Positions 21,244-29,622 of a stretch of DNA of 30,325 bases are shown here, piece by piece. The translations under genes were made by a program, and so were the position numbers. The notes beneath the pieces are model-generated. The model was not told the origin of the DNA and made no database searches. It worked only from the letters and a program-made list of their open reading frames with translations. The stretch is from Candidatus Moraniibacteriota bacterium (GTDB taxonomy: Bacteria; Patescibacteriota; Minisyncoccia; Moranbacterales; UBA9337), in the NCBI GenBank assembly GCA_003510795.1, contig DOKP01000041.1, forward strand, positions 729-31,053, written 5' to 3'. Every line of letters begins with the position of its first letter. Position 1 is the stretch's first letter.

Positions 21244-23922
21244 ATGAAAAACAATCAAGAAAAAAATAAGAGAATAGTGCTATTGGATGGAAATGCGATA
21301 ATTCATAGGTCTTTTCACGCTTTGCCACCTTTTACGACTAAAAAGGGAGAATTAGTTAACGCAGTTTATGGTTTTAGCTCGACTCTCTTGGCAGTAATTG
21401 ATAAATTTAAGCCCGAGTATATCGTGGCTACTTTCGATTTGAAAGGCCCGACTTTTCGACATAAACAATTTGAAGATTATAAAGCCACTCGTGTAAAAGC
21501 ACCCGATGAATTATACAGTCAAATTGAAAGGGTAAAAGAAGTGGTCAAAACTTTTAATATTCCAATTTATGAAAAAGAAGGTTTTGAAGCTGATGATATG
21601 ATTGGAACAATTGCGCATAAAATTGTAAGTGATGAAAAAAATATAGAATCAATTATTGTAACCGGAGATTTAGATACGCTTCAGTTAGTAAATGATAAAA
21701 CTAAAGTTTATACGATGAGTCGAGGATTAAGCAAGGCTGTTTTATATGACCAAGAAGCTGTGACGACTAGATATGGAGGATTGACACCGGAGCAGCTTAA
21801 AGATTATAAAGGTTTGCGAGGGGATACTAGTGATAACATCCCAGGAGTCAAAGGAATTGGCGAGAAAGGCGCTATAAACTTACTCAAAGAATACCAAAGT
21901 TTAGAAGGGGTCTACAAAAATATTACCAGTATTAAAGGAGCGATAAAAGAAAAATTAGAAAAAGATAAAATGCTAGCTTTTACTTCTAAAGAATTAGGCA
22001 CGATTAAAACTGATGTACCTTTTGAATTTAAGCTGGAGGCTTGCCAGACACATGATTTTGATAGGCAAACATTAGTTAAGCTTTTTCAGGAGTTGGGTTT
22101 TTATAGTTTGATTAAACGTTTGCAAGGAGGAGAAAGTAGTTTTGAAGAAAAAAAAATAAAAAATAATGCAGGAGTGAAAGATTTTAAATATAAAATTCTA
22201 AAAAATGATGAAGTGGATAATTTTATAAAAGAGTTAAAAAAAGAAAAGGAAATCGCTCTAAGCATCAGAGAAAATGAAATCGCTTTTTCTTGGAAAACTG
22301 GTCGGGCTTACTCTTTGGAGGTAAGTGAGGAAAATTTAGAAAAATTAAAATCTGCTCTGGAAGATGAAAATATAAAAAAGATAGGTTGGAATTTAAAAAA
22401 TGATTATAAATTCTTTAAGACTAAAAATATTAATTTGCAAGGTCTCGAATTTGATTTAATGTTAGCGGATTATCTGGTAATGTCAGGAGAAAAGATAGAA
22501 TTGGAAAGGCTAATCTTGGCTGAATTAGGGGAAGAATTTAGCGACAAAGGAACGGGTCAAATTAGTTTGATGGGTTTTTCGCGAGAAGAGGAAGCCAAAA
22601 AGCTATGCCAAAAAGTAGATTATATCTGGAAATTAAAAGACATTTTAGCTAAAAAGATTGAGGAAGTTTCGGCTAACCAAAAAGGTTACTCTCAAACTAA
22701 AAATTTGAAAAATGTTTTTGAAAAAATAGAGATGCCGCTGGCGGAAATTTTAGCGGAGATGGAAATTAATGGAATAAAAATCAATGAAATAATCTTTAGA
22801 GGGATTAGCGAAAAAATAAGCGTCCAGCTGGAACATTTGGAGAAAAAAATTCAAGAATTAGCGGGGAAAAATTTTAATGTTAATTCTACTCAGCAATTAA
22901 GTATAATTCTTTTTGAAGATTTGAAATTGCCCACAGATGGGATTAAAAAAAATAAAACCGGTTATTCAACTGCTGCGCCAGAATTAGAAAAATTAAAGGG
23001 CCAGCATGAAATAATTAAAAAAATAGAAACTTATCGCGAGTTGTTTAAACTTAAAACAACTTACTTGGATAACATCCCCTTGCTCATAAAAGAAGATGGG
23101 AGAATTCATACCACATTCAAACAAGAAGTAGCGGCCACTGGTAGACTTTCTTCGGAAAATCCTAATTTACAAAATATTCCTATTAAAAGTGACATTGGAA
23201 AAATTATTCGCGTGGCTTTTGAAGCCCAAGAGGGAAAAGTTTTTGTGTCGGCCGATTATTCGCAGATTGACTTGCGAGTAATGGCGCATATGAGCAACGA
23301 CAAAAAGATGAAAGAAGCTTTTTGGGCAGGAGAGGATATCCATACCAAGACAGCCATGGAAGTGAATAATACTACTATTTCAAAGGTAACTAAAAAGATG
23401 AGACAGGAAGCTAAAGCTTTAAATTTCGGAATTATTTATGGAATGGGAACATTCGGTTTTGCTCAATCAGCCAATATTTCAAGAGCAGAGGCCAAGAAAT
23501 TTATTGATGAATATATGGAAAATTTTTCACAGGTGGCTCAATTTATCAAAAATACCAAAGAGTCAGCTAAGAAAGATGAATTTGTCGAAACAGAAACTGG
23601 TCGCCGGAGATATTTGGCGGAAATAAATTCACCTAATTTTATGGTTCAGTCAGCAGCCGAAAGAATGGCTATTAATATGCCCATCCAAGGTTTAGCGGCT
23701 GATATTATGAAATTGGCGATGATAGCAGTATATGATCATTTCAAAAATAATGAGGAAGTAAAAATGATTCTGCAAATTCATGATGAAATTATTTTAGAGG
23801 TTGATGAAAATATAGCGCCAGAAGTAGCGCAAAAAACTAAAGAACTCATGGAAAAAGTTTATGTTTTGTCTGTGCCATTGACAGTGGATGTTAAAATAGG
23901 TAAGAATTGGGGAGAGCTGTAG
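21244..23922 (+). CDS. polA: DNA polymerase I
   Basis: The 892-residue enzyme has all three regions. The 5' nuclease (1-290) shows LLDGNAIIHRSFHALP, EADDMIG, VTGDLDTLQL and GDTSDNIPGVKGIG. The middle 3'-5' exonuclease-like domain (about 310-490) has lost the first acidic motif: where E. coli has FDTETD, this has LSIREN, so proofreading is probably absent, as in Taq. The polymerase domain (about 490-892) has GRLSSENPNLQNIP, motif A DYSQIDLRVMAH, motif B RQEAKALNFGIIYGMG and motif C QIHDEIILEV. It fills gaps and removes primers in replication and repair. It starts a new transcription unit after a terminator and shows no Shine-Dalgarno. Confidence 0.97.
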   Translation: MKNNQEKNKRIVLLDGNAIIHRSFHALPPFTTKKGELVNAVYGFSSTLLAVIDKFKPEYIVATFDLKGPTFRHKQFEDYKATRVKAPDELYSQIERVKEVVKTFNIPIYEKEGFEADDMIGTIAHKIVSDEKNIESIIVTGDLDTLQLVNDKTKVYTMSRGLSKAVLYDQEAVTTRYGGLTPEQLKDYKGLRGDTSDNIPGVKGIGEKGAINLLKEYQSLEGVYKNITSIKGAIKEKLEKDKMLAFTSKELGTIKTDVPFEFKLEACQTHDFDRQTLVKLFQELGFYSLIKRLQGGESSFEEKKIKNNAGVKDFKYKILKNDEVDNFIKELKKEKEIALSIRENEIAFSWKTGRAYSLEVSEENLEKLKSALEDENIKKIGWNLKNDYKFFKTKNINLQGLEFDLMLADYLVMSGEKIELERLILAELGEEFSDKGTGQISLMGFSREEEAKKLCQKVDYIWKLKDILAKKIEEVSANQKGYSQTKNLKNVFEKIEMPLAEILAEMEINGIKINEIIFRGISEKISVQLEHLEKKIQELAGKNFNVNSTQQLSIILFEDLKLPTDGIKKNKTGYSTAAPELEKLKGQHEIIKKIETYRELFKLKTTYLDNIPLLIKEDGRIHTTFKQEVAATGRLSSENPNLQNIPIKSDIGKIIRVAFEAQEGKVFVSADYSQIDLRVMAHMSNDKKMKEAFWAGEDIHTKTAMEVNNTTISKVTKKMRQEAKALNFGIIYGMGTFGFAQSANISRAEAKKFIDEYMENFSQVAQFIKNTKESAKKDEFVETETGRRRYLAEINSPNFMVQSAAERMAINMPIQGLAADIMKLAMIAVYDHFKNNEEVKMILQIHDEIILEVDENIAPEVAQKTKELMEKVYVLSVPLTVDVKIGKNWGEL

Positions 23923-24017
23923 AATTTCTCTACGAATTACGAATTAATACGAATTTACGAATTGAAAGCAGGAGAATATGAGAATTTAGGATTTTGGGAA
24001 TGATAAATTATTTTCTT

Positions 24018-24131
24018 CGTCTCTGCGAGTAAATTCTGTACTCAGAATTTGCGTGGCAGTCCAGTAATTAAATTCAAATAGCTTAAGGTCAAATTAAATA
24101 CTGGATCGCCGCGGAGTACCTCGCGAAGACG
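24018..24131. repeat. Foldback element, copy 2 (gene-free stretch 23923-24234)
   Basis: Same structure as the element at 1658-1768: CGTCTCTGCGAG at the left end, CTCGCGAAGACG at the right end, with CGTGGCAGTCCAG / CTGGATCGCCGCG inside. The left ~50 bases match copy 1 with only a few differences, while the middle has diverged. Upstream (23930-23965) is an ACGAATT word array and downstream (24142-24190) are TTAATATGCTAACGTGCTAA words before engB. Confidence 0.7.
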
Positions 24132-24234
24132 CTGACTGATTTAAAATGTTTTAATGCTGAAATGTTAATATGCTAACGTGCTAATATGTAAGATATATCT
24201 AAAAACTGTAAACTAAAACCTAATAACTAAGCTT

Positions 24235-24810
24235 ATGAATATACGCAATGCCCAGTTTGTCAGAGGAATAGTAGGAACAAATGATATTATTAATGACACC
24301 AAAGCCCAAATTGCTTTTGTGGGTCGCTCCAACGTGGGGAAATCTACACTGTTGAATTCATTGGTGGGAAATAAAAGCTTGGCTCGTTCAAGCTCAACGC
24401 CAGGAAGAACCCAACAAATAAATTTTTTCATTATTGATCAAAAAGTTTATTTTGTGGATTTGCCTGGTTATGGTTATGCCAAAACTCCGGGAAAACAAAG
24501 AGAAAAAATCAGAAAAATGATAATTTGGTATTTGACTTATTCAGAAATCAAACATAAAAAAATTGTTTTAATTGTGGATGCTAAAGCGGGAATACAGGAT
24601 TTTGATTTGGAAATGATGGATTTGCTAAAAGAAGAGAGAATTGATTTTATCGTGATATTGAATAAGATTGATAAATTAAAACAAGGTGAGGTTGTTAAAG
24701 CTATTAGAGAAACAGAAGGAAAAATAAGTGATGATAGAATAAAAATAATAACTTATTCCTCAAAAAGCCAGATAAATAGAGATAAGATAATTGGTGAGTT
24801 ATTTAATTGA
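24235..24810 (+). CDS. engB: Ribosome biogenesis GTP-binding protein EngB/YsxC
   Basis: A 191-residue TrmE-Era-type GTPase with G1 GRSNVGKST, G2 TPGRTQQINFF, G3 DLPGYGYAK, G4 LNKIDKL and G5 YSSKS in order. YsxC is essential in many bacteria and acts in late assembly of the 50S subunit. Length and motif spacing are normal. No Shine-Dalgarno is present. The upstream gap is full of repeats, with the TTAATATGCTAACGTGC motif about 50 bases before the start. It ends in TGA and is followed after 22 bases by a lipoprotein gene. Confidence 0.96.
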   Translation: MNIRNAQFVRGIVGTNDIINDTKAQIAFVGRSNVGKSTLLNSLVGNKSLARSSSTPGRTQQINFFIIDQKVYFVDLPGYGYAKTPGKQREKIRKMIIWYLTYSEIKHKKIVLIVDAKAGIQDFDLEMMDLLKEERIDFIVILNKIDKLKQGEVVKAIRETEGKISDDRIKIITYSSKSQINRDKIIGELFN

Positions 24811-24832
24811 TTTTAAATGAGGCTGTGTTACA

Positions 24833-25477
24833 ATGAAGTTAATTAATAAATACAAAAATATGAAAAAAGTAAGCTTAATTTTGGGTGGTTTATTTTTGAT
24901 AACAGTTTTAGCGGGTTGCGGGAAAAATGAAAAAAGTGATAGTGGCGAGCAGGTTGATTTGAAATTAGCTAAAGAATCAGCAGAGAGTTTGCCGAAAGAA
25001 GACACTGGTGAAAATAAAAGCGGGATGATGGAAAAACTTAAAAATTCTATTTCTAAAGGAAAGAAAATGAAGTGCACGTACAAGATAAGTGATGAAAATG
25101 GAGCTACTGAGGTAACTACTTATGCACAAGGAGAAAAATATAAAACGGAAGTTAATTTGGGGCAAATGAAAACTGTGTCCGTTTTTGATGGAGATGTGAT
25201 GTATAGTTGGTCAGCCGGGCAAAAGGTTGGGACAAAGATGGCTATGGATTGTATCAATAGCTTGGATATCAAGAATGAGGCAACTAAAGAAGCTGATGGT
25301 GAGGCATCTCTGAACAAGGATGATGATAATTTTGCGGATGCTTTATCAGGCGCAGAAAATCTTAATTGCGAAGATGCTGGTGATGTAGATTTTTCAATTC
25401 CTGACGATATCAAATTTTCTGATCAATGCGAAATGCTTAAATCGCAACAAAAAATTCTAGAGAATTTAAATAAATAA
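24833..25477 (+). CDS. Lipoprotein of unknown function
   Basis: A 214-residue protein with a lipoprotein signal ending in VLAGCGK (lipid Cys29 from this start). A second in-frame ATG at 24860 would give the compact signal MKKVSLILGGLFLITVLAGC. GAGG at 24819-24822 favours the first. After a charged, low-complexity linker (30-70) comes a beta-rich domain (about 75-214) with four cysteines: CTYKI, MDCINSL, NCEDAG and DQCEML. Strands such as YKTEVNLGQMKTVSVFDGDVMYSW resemble the LolA/LolB-like lipoprotein fold, but this is only a visual likeness. Anchored on the outer membrane face; role unknown. Confidence 0.75.
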   Translation: MKLINKYKNMKKVSLILGGLFLITVLAGCGKNEKSDSGEQVDLKLAKESAESLPKEDTGENKSGMMEKLKNSISKGKKMKCTYKISDENGATEVTTYAQGEKYKTEVNLGQMKTVSVFDGDVMYSWSAGQKVGTKMAMDCINSLDIKNEATKEADGEASLNKDDDNFADALSGAENLNCEDAGDVDFSIPDDIKFSDQCEMLKSQQKILENLNK

Positions 25478-25524
25478 CAAAGATAACGTGTGTATAATAA
25501 AATAAATAAGAAGGGAGGTGCACT

Positions 25525-25893
25525 ATGGAAGAAAATAAAACAAACGAAACAACCGAAGTTAAAGTAGAACCAACTGCCAATAATGATGTTAACCAAAACA
25601 AAGCAATGGCAATTATCGGATATATTATTCCTATATTGTTTTTCATTCCTTTGGTAACAGATGCTAAGAATAGCCCTTTTGCAAAATTTCATGCAAATCA
25701 GCAATTGATTTTGCTAATTGGAGCTATTGCAGTTAATGTAGTTGGCGCTATTATTCCTATTATCGGATGGTTTTTAATTTTACCTTTGGGTACAATAGCG
25801 ATTTTTGTATTTGCAATCATTGGTCTTATTAATGCCGCTAAGGGAGAAATGAAAGAATTGCCAATGATTGGAGGATTTAAAATTATAAATTAG
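25525..25893 (+). CDS. Small DUF4870/Tic20-like membrane protein
   Basis: A 122-residue protein with a charged, probably disordered N-terminus (1-24) followed by three hydrophobic segments (about 27-42, 58-78, 82-105). KFHANQQLILLIG between the first two helices is the motif typical of the DUF4870/Tic20-like family, whose role is unknown. A strong ribosome site GGGAGGTG (25513-25520) and a TATAAT box (25493-25498) precede it, and a terminator follows, so it is a single-gene unit and may be highly expressed. Confidence 0.8.
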   Translation: MEENKTNETTEVKVEPTANNDVNQNKAMAIIGYIIPILFFIPLVTDAKNSPFAKFHANQQLILLIGAIAVNVVGAIIPIIGWFLILPLGTIAIFVFAIIGLINAAKGEMKELPMIGGFKIIN

Positions 25894-25917
25894 TATTAAT
25901 ACTACTTTTTAAAGTTG

Positions 25918-25952
25918 AAACAGGCTTCTGTTAAAGTCGCCTGTTTTAGTTT
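25918..25952 (+). terminator. Rho-independent terminator
   Basis: AAACAGGC (25918-25925) pairs perfectly with GCCTGTTT (25939-25946), and TTAGTTT follows. It closes the single-gene unit upstream of pyruvate kinase. Confidence 0.75.
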
Positions 25953-26053
25953 ATAATAAATTTAGAGCGTATATTTTTAAGCTTTGTTTTACTAAGAATA
26001 TATTAGTCAATCGCGTAAAGTTTAAATCAGTGGAAAATAAAATAATTAAATTT

Positions 26054-27481
26054 ATGAAAAAAACAAAAATAGTAGCCACTATCGGTCCCGCTTCAGAAAG
26101 TGAAAAAGTTTTGGAAAAAATGATGAAAGCCGGAATGAATGTAGCAAGATTGAACTTTTCTCACGGAGAACATGCATGGCATAAAATGGTTATAGAAAGA
26201 ATAAGAAAAATAGCCAAGAAAAATAATTTCAATGTGGCTATTCTAGCTGACTTGCAGGGTCCTCGTATAAGAGTTAACACCAAAGAAGATGTAACGGTAA
26301 AAAATGGAGGAGAATTATTGCTTTATGAAGTAGGGGAAATAGTGAAAGACAAAAATAATAAGCCTTTTATTTTTCTAGACAAAAAAAATATTGTTAGTGT
26401 TTTAAAAAAGGAACAGGAAATTTTAATTGAAGACGGATTGATAAAATTAAAAGTTTTAGAAAATAAGGGAAAATATCTGGTGACAAAAGTGATAGATGGA
26501 GGAATAATAAAAAACCACAAAGGAGTTAACATTCCTGGAGCCGATTTGGATATTGAAATTATTACGCCTAAAGATAAGAAAGATTTAGAATTTTCCTTGG
26601 AAAACGATGTAGATTTTGTAGCAATTTCTTTTGTGAAAAACGGAGAAAATATTAGAAATTTACGAAAATTAATTGCTAAAAAAATAAAAGATGCTTCTGC
26701 GCAGCCTAAAATTATTGCTAAAATAGAAAGAAAGGAAGCGATTGATAATTTAGAAGATATCTTGAAAGAAACTGACGTAGTAATGGTCGCCAGGGGGGAC
26801 TTGGGAATTGAGATGGATGAAAGCCAGGTAGTGATTTTGCAAAAAGAAATTATTGCTAAAAGCATCCATTATTTAAAGCCAGTAATCGTGGCGACTCAAA
26901 TGCTCGATAGTATGATAAATAACCCTCGCCCTACTCGAGCGGAAGTGGGAGATGTCTCCAACGCGGTTATTGATCATGCTGATGCAGTGATGCTTTCGGG
27001 AGAAAGTGCCAATGGTAAATATCCAGTTGAAACTGTAGAAATAATGACTAGAATTATAGAAAAAACAGAGGAATCGGTTTATGATGATGTGCATGAAACT
27101 TTGGAATGCGAAAAAGATTCCTGTGCCGATTACATCGTAATTATTCGAAGCGCTTATGAACTAGCCAAAAGCTTTAATGCCCAAGCGCTTTGCGCCGTGA
27201 GTGTGAGTAGCTATACAGCTAAATTAATTAGTCATTTTCGTCCGACTCAAAAGATAATTGTGGCTACTAATAATCCTAAAACTTTTAACCAGTTATCAAT
27301 TTTATGGGGAGTGGAGGGATATTATTTTAAAGATAAAAAATTAGAAAATTTAATTGACAAAGCGGTGGCGGAAGCTAAGATAGAAAAAAAATTAAAGAAA
27401 AATGATAAAGTGGTGGTGGTAATGGGAAGGGTAGTGGACGGGGAGAAGATGAGATTGGTTGGAGTGAAGAAAGTAGGATAA
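26054..27481 (+). CDS. pyk: Pyruvate kinase
   Basis: The 475-residue enzyme converts phosphoenolpyruvate and ADP to pyruvate and ATP. Motifs in order: KTKIVATIGPAS, RLNFSHG, ADLQGPRIRV, KDLEFSLENDVDFVAISFV, IIAKIERKEAIDNL (catalytic Lys region), VARGDLGIEM, and ATQMLDSMINNPRPTRAEVGDVSNAV with DAVMLSGESANGKYP. A C-terminal domain (about 345-475) is complete. I choose ATG 26054 because family members begin MxxTKIVATIGP; a GTG at 26030 in frame would add eight residues. It stands alone between a terminator and a repeat region. In a fermentative, reduced metabolism this would be a main ATP-yielding step. Confidence 0.96.
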   Translation: MKKTKIVATIGPASESEKVLEKMMKAGMNVARLNFSHGEHAWHKMVIERIRKIAKKNNFNVAILADLQGPRIRVNTKEDVTVKNGGELLLYEVGEIVKDKNNKPFIFLDKKNIVSVLKKEQEILIEDGLIKLKVLENKGKYLVTKVIDGGIIKNHKGVNIPGADLDIEIITPKDKKDLEFSLENDVDFVAISFVKNGENIRNLRKLIAKKIKDASAQPKIIAKIERKEAIDNLEDILKETDVVMVARGDLGIEMDESQVVILQKEIIAKSIHYLKPVIVATQMLDSMINNPRPTRAEVGDVSNAVIDHADAVMLSGESANGKYPVETVEIMTRIIEKTEESVYDDVHETLECEKDSCADYIVIIRSAYELAKSFNAQALCAVSVSSYTAKLISHFRPTQKIIVATNNPKTFNQLSILWGVEGYYFKDKKLENLIDKAVAEAKIEKKLKKNDKVVVVMGRVVDGEKMRLVGVKKVG

Positions 27482-27486
27482 ACTGT

Positions 27487-27708
27487 GGAAATTTCAAATT
27501 TCCAATTTTAAATGTCAAACAAAATTCAAAATGATTAAATTAATTATAATTGGTAGATTTAAGATTTAAGATGTAAGATTCAAGAAGGAGAATTGATAAA
27601 ATTTTAAAGATATTATTTTTTCATAAATCTTAAATCATATATCATAAATCTTTCTAGAGTGTCTTTATATTCTATTGTTAATATGTTAGCGTGCTAAAAT
27701 GTCAACAT
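27487..27708. repeat. Word arrays in the gap after pyk (27482-27840 gene-free)
   Basis: GGAAATTT-C-AAATTTCC (27487-27503) is a perfect palindrome. GATTTAAGATTT (27556-27567) faces AAATCTTAAATC (27625-27636), both inside longer runs of the same word. TTAATATGTTAGCGTGCTAAAATG follows (27677-27700). A small stem CCGCG-TTTG-CGCGG lies at 27756-27769, just after a TATACT box (27746-27751) that could serve the tRNA. Confidence 0.55.
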
Positions 27709-27840
27709 GATTCAAATATTTGCTCTTTTAGTTTTCTTTTGTTATTATACTAATTCCGCGTTTGCGCGGAGGGGTGGCATGGTGATAGAAGTGCAGCACA
27801 TTATTGAATTCAATAAGATAAATAAAATCCCGCTTAAAGC

Positions 27841-27926
27841 GGAAAGGTCGCATAGTTGGTCTAGTGCGCACGCTTGGAAAGCGTGTGTGGGGCAACTCAC
27901 CGCGAGTTCGAATCTCGCCCTTTCCG
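27841..27926 (+). tRNA. tRNA-Ser (anticodon GGA)
   Basis: An 86-base cloverleaf. The acceptor GGAAAGG/CCTTTCC is perfect with discriminator G. The D stem is GCA/TGC with AGTTGGTCTAG in the loop. The anticodon stem CACGC/GCGTG holds TTGGAAA, giving GGA. The long variable arm GTGGG-GCAA-CTCAC is typical of serine tRNA, and the T arm is GCGAG-TTCGAAT-CTCGC. CCA is not encoded. Flanking AAAGC/GCTTT extends the acceptor helix by five pairs in the precursor. The open frame running across it (27707-27976) is spurious. Confidence 0.97.
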
Positions 27927-28004
27927 CTTTACGCAGGAGAAAGGTGGCGCGGTTAGCAGTAAAGAATTTATATTAATACCAGATTAACTTAATTACTTCT
28001 AGCA

Positions 28005-28140
28005 TGTCATTCCGAGTGCAATGAATCCGACCTCAAAGAGGATGAATGAAATCGAGGAATCTAAGTCTAGATCTTTCGACTTCATTTCGCTCTGCTGATC
28101 TCAATTCCGCTCAAGATGACAAATGTTGTAGGATAGATTT
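28005..28140. repeat. GTCATTCCGA-type element, copy B, and left half of a 65-bp inverted repeat
   Basis: TGTCATTCCGAG and CTCAAGATGACA form the ends (28005-28121), with GAGGAATCT inside. The segment 28076-28140 recurs in reverse orientation at 30249-30313 with about five differences in 65 bases. The pair brackets the minus-strand genes at 28197-30207. No transposase is seen. The rest of 27927-28196 is unremarkable AT-rich DNA. Confidence 0.75.
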
Positions 28141-28196
28141 AGTTTATTTGGTATTAGATGTTAAATAAAATTAGTTTCTAAAAAATATTCCTGTCA

Positions 28197-29582
28197 TTAT
28201 TTATTAATCTGAGCCATTCTCAATTCGACAGAACGAAGCGCTTGATCGGTTGTGAAGTCGCCCCTATTTATACTTTCGATGGCTTCTGCCCAAACGCCTT
28301 CCGCACTATTGGAATTTTTCTTGTACCATGTCTTGGCTATCAGATTACCATAGGCAAAAGGACTTAGAGCGGGATCAGTTTTTTGTTTTTCAATTAAATC
28401 TCTTCGGGCAGCCGGCCTTTTGGTTTTTTCGATATACAAACTGGCTGGGTCAATTTTACTCACGTATTCTTTTTTGTTTTTAGTCTTATGATTAATAGCT
28501 GTGAATTTCCCATCATTTTTAAATGTCAAAAATTTCAAAAATTGCCAAGCTTCATGAATTCTAATCTCATTATTGATTGGGGTTTTTCCTTCTTTTTGCT
28601 TAATTTGTTTATTTTTATTAACCACAAAAGACCAATAATTAGCGAAATTAACCGGTTTATCGCTGGATATTTGAGGAATAGGCGCAACACTAAAATCCAA
28701 TTTAGAGTTTTTGCTTTTTATGGTATCCATATGCCAAGAATAATTCATCATCATCGCCAAATCACCCTTATAAAATGCATCAATGGAATAATTCATTCTC
28801 TTGTTCCAAGTATAGGCCGGGGAGCTAAATTTGGAAAACTGCGTATAAAATCCCAAAACATTTTTACCGATTGAATAATCAGGTTTAAAACTAATACTAT
28901 CCCTGCTTGGCATCTGTGCGCCGTTTTGAAGCATAAGCAAATCTACGATATCCGTCGATCTGTTTATATTTTCAATTGTTCCCATGGCTATTCCTGACTG
29001 CTTTATTTCCCCTACCTCATCAATTCTAGTTAATTTCTTGCTATCATCTAGCAATTCACTCCAAGTCGTAGGTGCAGACGTTATGCCAGCTGCGTTAAAT
29101 AAATCTTTGTTATAATAAAGAGCCAGAGAATCTACGCTAAGTGGCGCTCCATATATCTCACCATTTTTTCCAATAAATTCGTTAGCAACTATATCAATAA
29201 AATTAGCTCTGAAATCTTTCTCGATGATTATGTCGTTGGGCGCTGGCGCAACTTTATCTTCAAATCTTGGCATCCAAGCATTATTAACTAAAAATATATC
29301 CGGACCATTGCCCGCGGCCATGGCATCTATAAGCTCACTTTCATAACTGTCGATAGGTATTTTTTTATACACTACCTTCTCAATAAACGGATTAACTGCC
29401 CTAAGCTCTGCAAGTATTTCCGAAAAATCATTGTTATCGTCAAAACTTCCCCATACTTCAAGGTCCACTAAATATTTCTGTGATTTAGTTTCTGCGCAAC
29501 CAGAAACAACTGGCACTATCATAAAAATGGCCAGTAACAATGCAACAATTTTTATTTTGTATTTTTTTTTATTTTTGATCAT
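28197..29582 (-). CDS. Sugar-type ABC solute-binding lipoprotein (family 1)
   Basis: The 461-residue protein has a lipoprotein signal (KIVALLLAIFMIVPVVSGC, lipid Cys29) and the two-lobed family 1 binding fold: LVDLEVWGSFDDN at the start of the mature part, AAGNGPDIFLVNN, GKNGEIYGAPLSVDSLALYYNKDLFNAAG, TWSELLDDSKKLT, FYKGDLAMMMNYSW and FANYWSFVVNK. Relatives bind mono- or oligosaccharides outside the cell and pass them to an ABC permease. No permease or ATPase lies next to it, so it may share a distant transporter or act as a surface sugar receptor. It follows the methyltransferase gene by 40 bases on the same strand. No Shine-Dalgarno is visible. Confidence 0.9.
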   Translation of the reverse strand: MIKNKKKYKIKIVALLLAIFMIVPVVSGCAETKSQKYLVDLEVWGSFDDNNDFSEILAELRAVNPFIEKVVYKKIPIDSYESELIDAMAAGNGPDIFLVNNAWMPRFEDKVAPAPNDIIIEKDFRANFIDIVANEFIGKNGEIYGAPLSVDSLALYYNKDLFNAAGITSAPTTWSELLDDSKKLTRIDEVGEIKQSGIAMGTIENINRSTDIVDLLMLQNGAQMPSRDSISFKPDYSIGKNVLGFYTQFSKFSSPAYTWNKRMNYSIDAFYKGDLAMMMNYSWHMDTIKSKNSKLDFSVAPIPQISSDKPVNFANYWSFVVNKNKQIKQKEGKTPINNEIRIHEAWQFLKFLTFKNDGKFTAINHKTKNKKEYVSKIDPASLYIEKTKRPAARRDLIEKQKTDPALSPFAYGNLIAKTWYKKNSNSAEGVWAEAIESINRGDFTTDQALRSVELRMAQINK

Positions 29583-29622
29583 GGATAAATTTATTTTTAG
29601 CTTTTAGTTTTTATTTAAGAAT

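Noticed and set aside
17403..24810. UGA recoded as glycine (code 25)
   Set aside because: comM and engB end in TGA at the family-typical length, and no frame continues with homology past TGA.
27707..27976. Open frame of 89 codons with a hydrophobic start
   Set aside because: It runs through the complete tRNA-Ser and its flanks; no ribosome site and no family resemblance.
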